DNA of 64,000 bases from Clostridiales bacterium (GCA_024689505.1 JAILDJ010000271.1:1-64000), one strand, 5' to 3'; numbered from the stretch's first letter, positions 8,369 to 18,119 are shown. Program-made: numbers and translations. Notes: generated by a model not told the origin, from the letters alone.

Positions 8369-8653
8369 ATGGAACTGACAGTTATTTTACGAACGATCCT
8401 GCTTCTGGTGCTGATCGTATGCGCGATCGCAGTCAACCTTTCCAAAAGCCTGCTGCAATCGGTGATCATTTTCATGTCGTACAGTTCCATCATGTGCCTT
8501 TTATGGATCCTTATGGAATCTCCGGATCTGGCGATCACGGAAGCAGCGGTCGGTGCTGGTATCAGCGGGACTTTGTTCTTGATGACACTGAAGAAACTGC
8601 GGGCTGAGGACCGTCGGGACGATATGGAAGGGGAAGAAGGGCAGACTTCATGA
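8369..8653 (+). CDS. MbhD-like subunit (DUF4040), equivalent to part of the MrpA C-terminus
   Basis: A 94-residue protein with three hydrophobic helices. The PDLAITEAAVGAGISGTLFL segment is the conserved core of MbhD and of the MrpA C-terminal region. In classical bacterial Mrp this region is fused to MrpA; here it stands alone, as in the archaeal Mbh/Mrp layout. The stop overlaps the start of the next gene by four bases. Confidence 0.85.
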   Translation: MELTVILRTILLLVLIVCAIAVNLSKSLLQSVIIFMSYSSIMCLLWILMESPDLAITEAAVGAGISGTLFLMTLKKLRAEDRRDDMEGEEGQTS

Positions 8654-9603
8654 GTCGATTCAAAGACAGATTCACGCGGTGGCTGAATGGTGAGTCAGAT
8701 GTCATGAATTACGTCATGGACAGTACGCGAACACCGTATCTTTCCCGTGAATCTATAAAAGAACAAACCGCTGCGAAACGGCAAGAGTTTGCCGGTCGGT
8801 CCAGGACCAAGGACGTGGTGCGTGCAGAGACCAAGGGATTCTATGCATTGTATAACGTGGTGGCTATCATCAGCTGCATCGCTTTGATCGGGGTTCTGTT
8901 GTTTACAGTAGCGAACCTTCCGGAATATGGCCAGGAAAACCCCCGTACGGTCGAAGTGGTCAGCCGGTATGTGGAGAACGGCCTGGAGGAAACAGGCGCC
9001 GTCAATATCGTCGCGGGTATGATTCTGGATTATCGTGCCTTTGATACGCTTGGTGAGTCGCACGTCCTGTTTACAGCGCTGATCTGCGTGCTGATCTTGC
9101 TGCGCATCGATGCGAAAAACATGCGTATCGATTATGAGGATTATTATACGATCCGAGAGGACGCGTATTTTGACGTATCCGGTGACGCGATCATGCGCGG
9201 CGTTGGACTGGTGATCCTGCCCAGCGTTTTCCTGTTTGGCATCTATATTCTGTTGAACGGTCAGAATGGGCCGGGCGGTGGTTTTTCAGGCGGTGCGATC
9301 ATCGGTGCCGGATTGATCCTGTATTCGACAGCCTATGGCTTTGCTGCCGTGGATCGTTTCTATACACTGAAGCTATCAATTGCGATCACTTTTATTTCAT
9401 TGACCTTTTACAGCTTTGCGAAAGGATATGTATTTTTCACAGGAGCGAACGGACTTGAGAACGGGATCCCTAAGGGGATCCCCGGAGCGATCCTGTCCGG
9501 CGGACTGATCCTGCCATTGGATATCGCTGTCGGACTGGTGGTGGCATGTACGATGTACGGGTTTTACAGTTTGTTTAAGAGAGGAAGTATCGGCGGTGCT
9601 TGA
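8650..9603 (+). CDS. MbhE-MrpB fusion subunit of the Mrp/Mbh-type antiporter
   Basis: A 317-residue protein with two recognisable parts. After a soluble, charged N-terminus of about 70 residues and one helix, residues about 115-150 contain NIVAGMILDYRAFDTLGES, the MbhE / MrpA C-terminal motif. Residues about 185-317 are an MrpB (MnhB) domain with NGQNGPGGGFSGGAI. Thus pieces normally in MrpA (MbhE) and in MrpB are joined. With the separate MbhD-like protein, this gives a split MrpA arrangement. The long hydrophilic N-terminus is unusual and unexplained. Confidence 0.85.
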   Translation: MSRFKDRFTRWLNGESDVMNYVMDSTRTPYLSRESIKEQTAAKRQEFAGRSRTKDVVRAETKGFYALYNVVAIISCIALIGVLLFTVANLPEYGQENPRTVEVVSRYVENGLEETGAVNIVAGMILDYRAFDTLGESHVLFTALICVLILLRIDAKNMRIDYEDYYTIREDAYFDVSGDAIMRGVGLVILPSVFLFGIYILLNGQNGPGGGFSGGAIIGAGLILYSTAYGFAAVDRFYTLKLSIAITFISLTFYSFAKGYVFFTGANGLENGIPKGIPGAILSGGLILPLDIAVGLVVACTMYGFYSLFKRGSIGGA

Positions 9604-9976
9604 GAATTTATTGATCAATAACGAAGAAGCGGCGGCGGTCATCCTTTTTGGCATAGGATTTACCATGCTGCTGTTTCAGAAAAACCTGATCAAGAAATTG
9701 ATCGGGATGAATATCATGGATACGGGTGTCTTCCTGTTTTTGGCTTCCATGGGCTATATCAGCGGAAGGAAAGCACCGATCATCGTGGATGGCATACAAA
9801 CGACGGAAGCGTACATCAATCCGATCCCGGCAGGTCTGGTCCTGACGGGCATCGTGGTCTCGGTGTCGGTCACAGCCGTGATGCTTTCACTGACGATCCG
9901 ACTGTATAAGCGCTATCATACGTTGGAGTTGGACGAGATCTATGTGCTTTCCAAACACCAGATGGAGGATCGATAA
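9596..9976 (+). CDS. mrpC: Na+/H+ antiporter subunit MnhC/MrpC (NuoK-like)
   Basis: A 126-residue, three-helix NuoK homologue. It shows GIGFTMLLFQKNLIKKLIGM and the INPIPAGLVLTGIVVSVSVT segment typical of MrpC. The start is GTG, overlapping the previous gene by eight bases and preceded by GAGG. In complex I, NuoK carries conserved acidic residues for proton movement. Confidence 0.93.
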   Translation: MLENLLINNEEAAAVILFGIGFTMLLFQKNLIKKLIGMNIMDTGVFLFLASMGYISGRKAPIIVDGIQTTEAYINPIPAGLVLTGIVVSVSVTAVMLSLTIRLYKRYHTLELDEIYVLSKHQMEDR

Positions 9977-11485
9977 GTGGATTTTATAACCAATTTTCCG
10001 CTGTTCAGCATCGTGCTGAGTCTGTTCTCCGGAGCCTTGTGTTTTACGCTTAGAGGGCATGGACGGGCGGCCAAGATCTACACGGTATGCGTTGAGAGCG
10101 TGTTGATCGCTCTTAACCTTTGTGTCCTGATCTATACGCTGAAAACGGGTACTTCTTTCACTTATACCATGGGTGAATTTCCCGCGCCTTGGGGCAATGA
10201 GATCCGCGCAGGTGTGCTGGAAGCCTTTTTGGCCGTATCTTTTGTAGGCATTCTTTTATGTTCGGTCCTGGCAGGGTACCGCTTTGTGCGGATCGACATG
10301 GACGCGGAAAAGATCAATCTGTATTATGCATTGATCAATCTGCTGACCGCGGCATTGATGGCCCTGATCTGGACGAATGATATTTTTACAGGGTATGTGT
10401 TCCTGGAGATCATGACGCTGACCAGCTGCGGCATCCTGATCGTTCGAGAGATCGGTCGTACCACGTTGGCGGCTGTCCGATATATGATCATGAATCTGCT
10501 GGGTTCCGGTCTGTTTCTGCTTGGCGTCGTTCTGTTATATGATCTGACGGGTCATCTGCTGATGGTGCCCATGCAGGAAGCGATCCGAGAGCTATCGGTT
10601 GATACAAAAGTCATTCCGGTTCTCACGATGTCAGTCGTGATCCTGACGATCGGACTCTCGATCAAAAGCGGTTTGTTTCCCTTCCATTTCTGGATGCCGG
10701 ATACCTATGGCTGGGCAACTCCGACATCGGCATCGATCCTTTCATCTTTAGTCTCCAAGGCATATATCTTCCTGTTGATCAAGATCTACTACCGGGCGGT
10801 CGGGTTCTGGGTCATTGAACAGATGCCGATCCAGGGTGTACTGATGGTGTTGGGGATCTGCGGGATCGTGATCGGTTCCTTCCAGGCGATCCGCGCGAAT
10901 ACGATCAATAGTATGGTGGCCTTTTCTTCAGCAGCACAGATCGGGTATATCTACATGGGCATCGGCCTGGGTGGAGAAGCGGGATACACAGCAGCAATTT
11001 TCCATATGCTGGCGCACGCAGTCACCAAATCCCTGCTGTTTCTGACAACGCCGCGCCTAGCAGCAGTATCCGGCGAAAGCCTGATATTCAAACGTCTGCA
11101 AGGAAGCGGCCTGCGCGACCGCATGGCGGGTGTCGCGTTTTTGATATCTTCATTCTCCATGATCGGCATTCCGATCTTCGCCGGCTTCTCATCCAAAATC
11201 CAGTTTGGACTGGCGGCGGTCAGCACCCGATCGGATGGCATCGTGATTTCCGTTATGTTGGCATTGGCGCTCAGTTCAGCTTTGAACGCGGTATACTTCA
11301 TCCGAACGATCATTCGTATCTACAGTACACGAGACGGCGCGGAGACAGAAGAGGATACCGGAAGATCCAGGGATCTTTCATTTGTCGGACCTATGCTGGC
11401 TTTGACACTTGGCAATTTGTTTCTAGGCTTGTTTTCCTGGATCGCAGTAGGATGGATCCAGACAGGCCTTTCGATGTTTTCCTGA
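9977..11485 (+). CDS. Antiporter-like membrane subunit 1 of 4 (MrpD/NuoN-like)
   Basis: A 502-residue polytopic protein of the NuoL/M/N antiporter family. Charged channel residues are visible: glutamate in FLEIMTLTSCG, lysine in SIKSGLFPFHFWMPD, and a second lysine in SSLVSKAYIFLL. The HWLP-type loop reads HFWMPDTYGWATPTS, a mild deviation from the usual HxWLPxAH. The start is GTG with GGAGG upstream. Such subunits move protons or sodium across the membrane. Confidence 0.9.
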   Translation: MDFITNFPLFSIVLSLFSGALCFTLRGHGRAAKIYTVCVESVLIALNLCVLIYTLKTGTSFTYTMGEFPAPWGNEIRAGVLEAFLAVSFVGILLCSVLAGYRFVRIDMDAEKINLYYALINLLTAALMALIWTNDIFTGYVFLEIMTLTSCGILIVREIGRTTLAAVRYMIMNLLGSGLFLLGVVLLYDLTGHLLMVPMQEAIRELSVDTKVIPVLTMSVVILTIGLSIKSGLFPFHFWMPDTYGWATPTSASILSSLVSKAYIFLLIKIYYRAVGFWVIEQMPIQGVLMVLGICGIVIGSFQAIRANTINSMVAFSSAAQIGYIYMGIGLGGEAGYTAAIFHMLAHAVTKSLLFLTTPRLAAVSGESLIFKRLQGSGLRDRMAGVAFLISSFSMIGIPIFAGFSSKIQFGLAAVSTRSDGIVISVMLALALSSALNAVYFIRTIIRIYSTRDGAETEEDTGRSRDLSFVGPMLALTLGNLFLGLFSWIAVGWIQTGLSMFS

Positions 11486-11500
11486 AAGAGGTGATAGATC

Positions 11501-12949
11501 ATGCTGTATGTACTCGCATTCCTGTTTCCGGCAGCGGCAGGCGTTCTGTCTGCAACACTTCCGGTACACAACGATCGGACAAGAAAAGCTCTTTATATAG
11601 GCACACTGTTTTTGTCGGATCTTTTCGCGGTATTGGCCATGCTGCGAGGCGGAACGTTTACACTCTGTACACTTTCGGAAAACGTCCGTCTGTCCTTTGC
11701 ATTAGATGGTTTTGGCCGTTTGTGTCAGGCCGTCGTACTGTTCATGTATACCGTCATTTGCTTCTATGCGTTCGAGTATATGAAGAAAGAGGAGCACCCG
11801 GACCGGTTCTTCGCGTTCTATTTCGTATCTATGGGTGCGATGAATGCGGTATGCATGGCGCAGAACCTGGTCAGCCTGTATTTCTGCTTTGAACTGGCGA
11901 CACTTTCGACTTTGCCGCTGGTCCTGCATGAACTGAGCCGTGACGCGATCGCCGCTGGTTTGAAATACTTGTTCTATTCCATCGGCGGAGCGCTGCTTGG
12001 CTTGTTCGCGATCTTCTTCGTATATGAATATACGAATGGAGCGCCAGCGTTCGTGCTGGGCGGGTGTCTGGACCGGACAGCCCTGGAAGGACACGAAGGG
12101 ATCTTCCTGGCAGCCGTATTCGCAGGCATCGTAGGCTTTGGTACAAAGGCCGGTATGTATCCGATGCATGGCTGGCTTCCGGCGGCACATCCGATCGCGC
12201 CGGCGCCTGCGTCTTCACTGCTTTCCGGTATCATTGCGAAGGCCGGGATCATTGCTGTGATCCGTCTGGTGTATTATTCAACGGGCACAGAGATCCTGGC
12301 AGGGACCTGGGTCCAGACGACGTGGATGATCCTTGCGCTCATCACCATCTTTATGGGCTCTATGATGGCGTACCGAGAGAAGATCGTAAAGAAACGCCTG
12401 GCATATTCGACGGTCAGCCAGATCTCGTATATCATGCTGGCACTTTCCTTCCTGTCGGTACAGGGACTGAAAGGCGGCCTGCTGCACTTGATGGCGCATG
12501 CGTCCGCTAAAGGATGCTTGTTCCTCGTCGCCGGTGTGTTCATTTACAAATGGGATCTGCGGCAGGTTGGCGACCTGAAAGGCATCGGGCAGAAAATGCC
12601 CGTGACCATGTGGTGCTTTATGATATCGGCACTATCGCTGGTGGGTATCCCCCCGATGGGCGGATTCGTCAGCAAATGGGTGATCGCGGAAACGGCTGTT
12701 GGCAGCGGCCTTGCGGTATTCCGATTCTTAGCACCGGCAGTACTATTGTTATCTGCGTTGTTGACTGCAGGCTACTTGTTCCCGATCGCGATCGATGGAT
12801 TCTTCCCAGGACATGAAGAGAGCAGTGTGCCGGCGGAGAAGGATGAGCCCACTGCTTGGATGGTAGTGCCCATGATCCTGCTTTGCGCAGCAGGTCTTTG
12901 CGTGGGTCTGTTCGGACAGCCCTTGGTCAGTGGAATCTTTGGTTTGTAA
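11501..12949 (+). CDS. Antiporter-like membrane subunit 2 of 4 (MrpD/NuoM-like)
   Basis: A 482-residue NuoM/MrpD homologue. Key residues: glutamate in CFELATLSTL, lysine in GTKAGMYPMHGWLPAAHP, lysine in GIIAKAGIIAV, and late lysines in HASAKGCLFL and GGFVSKW. The APAPASSLLSG loop resembles the group that includes formate-hydrogenlyase membrane subunits. AGAGGTGAT precedes the ATG. All residues expected for ion translocation are intact. Confidence 0.9.
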   Translation: MLYVLAFLFPAAAGVLSATLPVHNDRTRKALYIGTLFLSDLFAVLAMLRGGTFTLCTLSENVRLSFALDGFGRLCQAVVLFMYTVICFYAFEYMKKEEHPDRFFAFYFVSMGAMNAVCMAQNLVSLYFCFELATLSTLPLVLHELSRDAIAAGLKYLFYSIGGALLGLFAIFFVYEYTNGAPAFVLGGCLDRTALEGHEGIFLAAVFAGIVGFGTKAGMYPMHGWLPAAHPIAPAPASSLLSGIIAKAGIIAVIRLVYYSTGTEILAGTWVQTTWMILALITIFMGSMMAYREKIVKKRLAYSTVSQISYIMLALSFLSVQGLKGGLLHLMAHASAKGCLFLVAGVFIYKWDLRQVGDLKGIGQKMPVTMWCFMISALSLVGIPPMGGFVSKWVIAETAVGSGLAVFRFLAPAVLLLSALLTAGYLFPIAIDGFFPGHEESSVPAEKDEPTAWMVVPMILLCAAGLCVGLFGQPLVSGIFGL

Positions 12950-12970
12950 ACGACTGAGGAGGATATACGA

Positions 12971-14443
12971 TTGAACCCCCTGTTTCTTTTAGTTCCCATC
13001 CTGTTCCCGATCCTTTTCGGGTTTTTGCTGATCCCTCTCGGGATCCCGCAGCATAAGGACAGACTTCGGAACGTATACGCAGAAGTGATCGTCATCCTGA
13101 CGACGATCTTCGTGTGGGTGGCATTGCTGTGGGTGCAGCGAGAGCCGGTCGAGATCTATAGCTTTACCCGTGGGTTTTCTATCGATCTGAAGATCGATGG
13201 ACCGGGCCTGCTGTTTGCCGGTATGATCTCCGTGATGTGGCCTCTTGTAATGCTGTATGCTTTCGATTACATGAAAGAAACGAAGCGCAAAAACATGTTT
13301 TTTGCCTTCTATATCATGACATATGGGGTGACGCTGGGCATTGCTTTCGCTGCCAATATGACCACGATGTATGTTTTCTTTGAAATGCTTACACTTGTCA
13401 CCGTGCCTTTGGTCTCTTATTATCAGGATCATGACAGCATGTTCTCCGCGCGCAAGTATGCCGCCTATACCATTGGCGGAGCCGGTCTGGGCTTTTTCGC
13501 TGTGGTCGCATCCACGGTATATGGTGACGCGGGCAGCTTTGTATTGGGTGGCAGCTTGGGAGATGTGTATGATTCCTGGATCATTCATGTCGCGTTCTTG
13601 TTCGGCTTTTTTGGCTTTGGCGTGAAGGCGGCCTTGTTCCCCGTGCACGATTGGCTGCCGACCGCATCGGCTGCACCCACGCCGGTCACCGCGCTGCTGC
13701 ATGCCGTTGCTGTCGTCAACTCCGGTGTTTTTGCCATTGTGCGTCTGGTCTGGTATACCTTTGATCCTCAGAAAATGATCGGGACCTGGCCACAGCAGAC
13801 AGCGCTTGTTTTTATCATCTTCACATTAGTGTTTTCAGCGGGCATGGCACAGAAGGAACGTCATTTCAAAAGGCGTTTGGCGTATTCGACGGTCAGCAAT
13901 CTGTCCTATATGCTGTTCGGGATCCTGCTGATGACACCGGCCGGCCTGGAGGCAGGTCTTCTGCATATGCTGTTCCACGGGATCATCAAAATGACACTGT
14001 TCCTGTGTGCAGGTGTTTTCATGCACGTCACCGGACGCAATTATATGTATGAGATCAATGGTGTGGGACGATGGATGCCAACGACGTTCGTATGTTTTAC
14101 CATTGCGGCATTTTCTTTGATCGGCATTCCCGGGTTCTGCGGCTTCGTATCCAAATGGTACCTGATCACAGCCGGCCTGGAGTCTGATACTGTTCTGGGA
14201 ACTGTCGGGGCGTTCGCACTTATCATTGCGGCCTTCCTGTGCGCCATGTATACATTGAACATCAGTGTGCGCGCATTCTTCCCGATGCATAAGACCGATC
14301 AGTTTGCGGACCGCAAGAAACCGTTCCCGCCGCATGTGCTGATGCTGATACCGATCGTGGTCTTCTGCCTGGTCAATATGATCATAGGCGTACATCCGCA
14401 GCCTGTGGTCCGCCTGATGCAGTGGATCACCAGCGGAATATAA
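12971..14443 (+). CDS. Antiporter-like membrane subunit 3 of 4 (NuoL/M-like)
   Basis: A 490-residue antiporter-type subunit with a TTG start supported by GGAGG. Glutamate in FFEMLTLVTV and lysine in GVKAALFPVHDWLPTASA are present. The helix where the sister subunits have a lysine reads HAVAVVNSGVFAI, with Asn-Ser instead, a pattern closer to the NuoL/MrpA branch. Late lysines in HGIIKMTLFL and GFVSKWYL remain. It may therefore take the place of the MrpA/NuoL core that is otherwise split in this operon (inference). Confidence 0.88.
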   Translation: MNPLFLLVPILFPILFGFLLIPLGIPQHKDRLRNVYAEVIVILTTIFVWVALLWVQREPVEIYSFTRGFSIDLKIDGPGLLFAGMISVMWPLVMLYAFDYMKETKRKNMFFAFYIMTYGVTLGIAFAANMTTMYVFFEMLTLVTVPLVSYYQDHDSMFSARKYAAYTIGGAGLGFFAVVASTVYGDAGSFVLGGSLGDVYDSWIIHVAFLFGFFGFGVKAALFPVHDWLPTASAAPTPVTALLHAVAVVNSGVFAIVRLVWYTFDPQKMIGTWPQQTALVFIIFTLVFSAGMAQKERHFKRRLAYSTVSNLSYMLFGILLMTPAGLEAGLLHMLFHGIIKMTLFLCAGVFMHVTGRNYMYEINGVGRWMPTTFVCFTIAAFSLIGIPGFCGFVSKWYLITAGLESDTVLGTVGAFALIIAAFLCAMYTLNISVRAFFPMHKTDQFADRKKPFPPHVLMLIPIVVFCLVNMIIGVHPQPVVRLMQWITSGI

Positions 14444-14458
14444 GAGGGAGGGGCGCTT

Positions 14459-16540
14459 ATGTTGACCATCAGTATTGTTTTTGGTCCCTTCTTATGCGCG
14501 GCCGTACTCTTCTTTCTTGGGCTGAAACGGCCGATCCTGCGGGACCTTGGCGTGATCATCGTATCTGCGATGGAATTGATATTGACGCTCTTTTTATGGA
14601 GACAGAAGGTACAGCTGCGGGTCCCCGTGCTGCTGCAGGGGCTTGGATTCACGACGGATGGGTTCCGTTCCACATATGCGGTGATCACTGCGTTTATGTG
14701 GACCGGTGCCAGCGCGTTCGCGAAAGAGTACTTCCGGCACGAAAGGGAGCATCTGGACCGATTTTGGTTTTTCATGATCATAACGCTCGGCGCGACGGAA
14801 GGAGTGATGCTGTCCGCAGACTTGATGACAGCATTCATCTTTTTTGAGATCTTGTCCTTTACTTCTTTTACCTGGGTCATCCATGAGGAGACACCTGGAG
14901 CGATCCGTGCCGGATATACTTATTTATTCATCGCCGTGATCGGCGGTCTGGTCCTGTTTATGGGGTTGCTCCTTCTGCATACCGAGACTGGGACGCTGGT
15001 ATTCGCAGAGCTGAAACATGGAGTCGAAACAGCGGAACATCCGAAGCGCATCCTGACGGCAGCCGTCTGCATCCTGCTTGGCTTTGGCGCCAAGGCAGGT
15101 ATGTTTCCGCTGCATGTATGGCTGCCGAAAGCCCATCCTGTGGCGCCTTCGCCCGCTTCGGCGCTGCTGTCCGGCATGCTGACCAAAGTCGGCATCTACG
15201 GTATCTTGATGCTCAGTGTTTCCGCGATGCTGGAAAGGCAGCCGTTTGGCCTTCTGGTATTGATTCTGGGCTTGATTACAATGGTGCTCGGTGCTGTGCT
15301 CGCACTGTTTTCCATTGATTTGAAGCGGACGCTCGCATGTTCTTCGATGTCGCAGATCGGCTTTATCCTGACCGGCGTTGGGATGATGGTCTGCTTAAGC
15401 GCGGGCGGCGCGGAAGAAGGAGCAGGTGTTGCCGCATCCGGCCTGGTGCTGCACATGGTCAACCACTCATTGATCAAACTGGTCCTGTTCCTGGCGGCCG
15501 GTGCCGTCGTGATGCGCCTCCATAAGCTGGATCTGAATGAGATCCGCGGATGGGGTCGGCGAAGAAAAGTGTTGATGATCGCGTTTGCACTGGGGGCCTT
15601 GTCCATCAGCGGAGTACCGTTTTTTGGAGGTTATATAAGCAAGACATTGCTGCATGAAGGGATCGTCGAAGGGATCCATCATCTGGAAGGCCTGCATGGA
15701 TTTCTTTCTGCGGCAGAGTGGATGTTCCTGTGTTCCGGCGGTATGACGTTTGCCTATATGCTGAAACTGTTTATCTGCTTGTTCGCAGAGAAGAACAAAG
15801 ATGAAAAAGTACAGGCTGCCTATGACGCCGGTCCTGGCGCCATGAATGGCTTAAGTACAGCCGCGATCCTGGCAGCGGCTATTTGGATGGTCATCCTGGG
15901 ACAGCCCGCCGTGATGACACGGCTGGCTGCGCGTATGACCGGATTTCATGAGATCCTTTCCTTCCAGGCATTCTCCTGGACGAACCTGAAGGGAGGGTTG
16001 ATCTCTCTTACGATCGGTGCGGTGCTGTATAGCACGGTGGTACGGCGCTGGATCCTGAAAGATGGCGTTTATAGAGATCTGTGGCCTTCCGGATGGGATC
16101 TGGAAGAGAAGCTATACCGCCCATTGCTGACCCAATGGCTGCCGAAGATCGGCGGCATGATCGCGCAGATCCCCGGAGAGAACCGCATCCTGATACCCGC
16201 CATGAAAGAGCTTGTGAAACTGGGCAAAGCCGCAGCGGCAGTTCCTGGAGAAAATAAAGTCCTGCGGCCGCTTGCCAAAGCCATTGTATGGATCGGCGCG
16301 TTCGTGGGACGGCTGCTGGATACCGGTATGGATGGGATGATCCTTTTGCTGCGGCGTACTTTGATGAAAGAACGAAAGCTGCAAGGCGAAGAACGCAGAC
16401 ATCCGGGTCTGATCCGGACCATGACGGCGGAACTTGAGGAAACGATGCATCCGCTGATGTCGAACTTTACTTTTGCCATGCTGATGACATGTCTTGGCAT
16501 CCTGATCGTTTTGATCGCTGTCATTGCTGCAGTCATGTAG
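14459..16540 (+). CDS. Antiporter-like membrane subunit 4 of 4 with C-terminal extension (HyfB/MbhH-like)
   Basis: A 693-residue protein, the largest of the four. Core motifs: glutamate in FFEILSFTSF, lysine in GAKAGMFPLHVWLPKAHP, the APSPASALLSGMLTKVG segment of formate-hydrogenlyase/Mbh-type subunits, and HSLIKLVLFL. From about residue 510 an extra C-terminal region of about 180 residues continues with an amphipathic stretch and a final helix near 665-690. It resembles the lateral-helix extension of NuoL-type subunits in placement (inference). The operon ends here; the stop overlaps the convergent yifB stop by eight bases. Confidence 0.88.
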   Translation: MLTISIVFGPFLCAAVLFFLGLKRPILRDLGVIIVSAMELILTLFLWRQKVQLRVPVLLQGLGFTTDGFRSTYAVITAFMWTGASAFAKEYFRHEREHLDRFWFFMIITLGATEGVMLSADLMTAFIFFEILSFTSFTWVIHEETPGAIRAGYTYLFIAVIGGLVLFMGLLLLHTETGTLVFAELKHGVETAEHPKRILTAAVCILLGFGAKAGMFPLHVWLPKAHPVAPSPASALLSGMLTKVGIYGILMLSVSAMLERQPFGLLVLILGLITMVLGAVLALFSIDLKRTLACSSMSQIGFILTGVGMMVCLSAGGAEEGAGVAASGLVLHMVNHSLIKLVLFLAAGAVVMRLHKLDLNEIRGWGRRRKVLMIAFALGALSISGVPFFGGYISKTLLHEGIVEGIHHLEGLHGFLSAAEWMFLCSGGMTFAYMLKLFICLFAEKNKDEKVQAAYDAGPGAMNGLSTAAILAAAIWMVILGQPAVMTRLAARMTGFHEILSFQAFSWTNLKGGLISLTIGAVLYSTVVRRWILKDGVYRDLWPSGWDLEEKLYRPLLTQWLPKIGGMIAQIPGENRILIPAMKELVKLGKAAAAVPGENKVLRPLAKAIVWIGAFVGRLLDTGMDGMILLLRRTLMKERKLQGEERRHPGLIRTMTAELEETMHPLMSNFTFAMLMTCLGILIVLIAVIAAVM

Positions 16541-18059
16541 GCATGGCACCTGATAAAAACCCTTTGGGACGGTACTGCAGCGCCTCGGCGATCTGCTGTG
16601 TCCCGATCTGCTCCTGATCAGCCAGATCCGCTATGGATCTGGCTGTTTTCAATAGGTTGTGCCTCGTACGAAGACTTAAGTGGAACCGGGCACAAGCCTC
16701 GCGGAACAAGGATGCGGCGGAAGGATGCAGTTTGCAGTATGTTTCGATCTTTCCCGGAGGAATGCGGCTGTTCAGGGTGAAACTTTCCTTACGGAACCGG
16801 GACCGCTGACGGTCGGCTGCTTGCTGTATCTGTTCCTGGAGATGCGTCACATCGGCCGGTGTGTAGACCTGACGGTCCGTATCCGGAACCGCATCGAGCA
16901 GCACGCACAGATCGATACGCTCGATGAGGGCGGTGCTTAATCTGCCTTGATAGCGGCGGATCGCATGTAAGGAACAAGAGCATGCAGGTGAAGGGAATTG
17001 CCCACAGGGGCAGAGGTTGGTGGTGCCGACCAGCATGAAATCCGCGGGCAGCGTTTCGGCCTGATCCAGATACCGCAGGCGGATTTGATGGGATTCCAAC
17101 GGGGTCCGCAGATGCTCCAGCACGCCTGTGGCGAATTCTGCCGCCTCATCAAGGATCAAAAGACCGTGATCGGCCCGGGTGATCTCGCCCGGCTGGATGG
17201 GGCGGCCGCCGCCGATCAGCGCATGGGCGGTGATCGAATGATGCGGTGACCGGATAGGCCGACTGACCTGCTGCGTCAAGTGTGTTTCAGATAAGGCACG
17301 GATCATCAGAAGATGCTGCAGATCCTCTTCAGAGGGCACGGGCAGCAGGCATGGAGCAGCCTGAGCCAAAAGCGTTTTGCCGCAGCCAGGCGGACCCAGA
17401 AACAGCAGATTGTGTCCACCGGCGCAGGCGACCATCAACGCCCGTTTGCCAGCCAGCTGGCCCCGTATCGACAGCAGGGTATCAGCAGGAGGCCGCGCGT
17501 AATGTAATGGGACATGCGGTAACGGATCTATAGTAAGACGGCCGCACCATAAAGCTGCCGCTTCAGCAAGCGTCGCAACAGGGAGGATCTCAAGATCCGG
17601 CAGCAAAGAGGCTTCAGCCGTGTTTCCGGCAGGGACGAGTATGGATGAGATACCGGCCTTAGCCAGATCCCCATGGACTAAGGGGCCGAAAGATCCTATG
17701 CGCTGTACAGGGTGGATATCCCCATTCAGGGACAGATCCCCTATGACGGCCGTGGTGGCGTTGCGATGACAGGGAGCCTGGAGATCGGCGCAAAGGATGC
17801 CGAGGGCGACAGGCAGGTCCAATCCAGCTTTGAGCCTGGCCGTATCCGGACAGCGCAGGTTGACTGTGATGCGTTTTGCCGGGAAGGAGAACCCGGCAGC
17901 CAGAAATGCGCTGTGCACCCGCTCGCGAACGCCCCGGGCTACGGTCTCGGATACCCCGATCATATGGATGGCGGGCAGTCCGGGAAGGATGTCGACCTCG
18001 ATATCCAGCCGCCTGGCCCGGATCCCGTCATGATAGATCGTACAGATTTTCTGAAACAT
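16533..18059 (-). CDS. comM: YifB/ComM family Mg-chelatase-like AAA+ ATPase
   Basis: A 508-residue protein. The N-terminal ChlI/Lon-protease-like domain includes VEVDI-type and RITVNLRCPDTARLKAG segments. The AAA+ core has Walker A GPPGCGKT near residue 225 and a Walker B LLILDEAAEF, and a C-terminal Mg-chelatase domain follows. ComM proteins are hexameric helicases that promote branch migration of DNA taken up in transformation. I place the start at the ATG at 18059 (MFQKICTIYHDG), because AAAGGA lies just upstream and matches the family N-terminus; the frame is open for 24 further codons. Divergent dprA, another competence gene, fits the function. Confidence 0.92.
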   Translation of the reverse strand: MFQKICTIYHDGIRARRLDIEVDILPGLPAIHMIGVSETVARGVRERVHSAFLAAGFSFPAKRITVNLRCPDTARLKAGLDLPVALGILCADLQAPCHRNATTAVIGDLSLNGDIHPVQRIGSFGPLVHGDLAKAGISSILVPAGNTAEASLLPDLEILPVATLAEAAALWCGRLTIDPLPHVPLHYARPPADTLLSIRGQLAGKRALMVACAGGHNLLFLGPPGCGKTLLAQAAPCLLPVPSEEDLQHLLMIRALSETHLTQQVSRPIRSPHHSITAHALIGGGRPIQPGEITRADHGLLILDEAAEFATGVLEHLRTPLESHQIRLRYLDQAETLPADFMLVGTTNLCPCGQFPSPACSCSLHAIRRYQGRLSTALIERIDLCVLLDAVPDTDRQVYTPADVTHLQEQIQQAADRQRSRFRKESFTLNSRIPPGKIETYCKLHPSAASLFREACARFHLSLRTRHNLLKTARSIADLADQEQIGTQQIAEALQYRPKGFLSGAMPT

Positions 18060-18090
18060 AGATGTCCTTTCCATCAAGATCATTTGCTGA

Positions 18091-18119
18091 TATATAGGTC
18101 GTTTTTCCGGAAGTGTCCA
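18091..18119 (-). promoter_or_regulatory. Promoter of yifB/comM
   Basis: Minus-strand TGGACA (18114-18119), 17 bp spacer, TATATA (18091-18096), about 30 bp before the chosen start codon. Confidence 0.65.
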
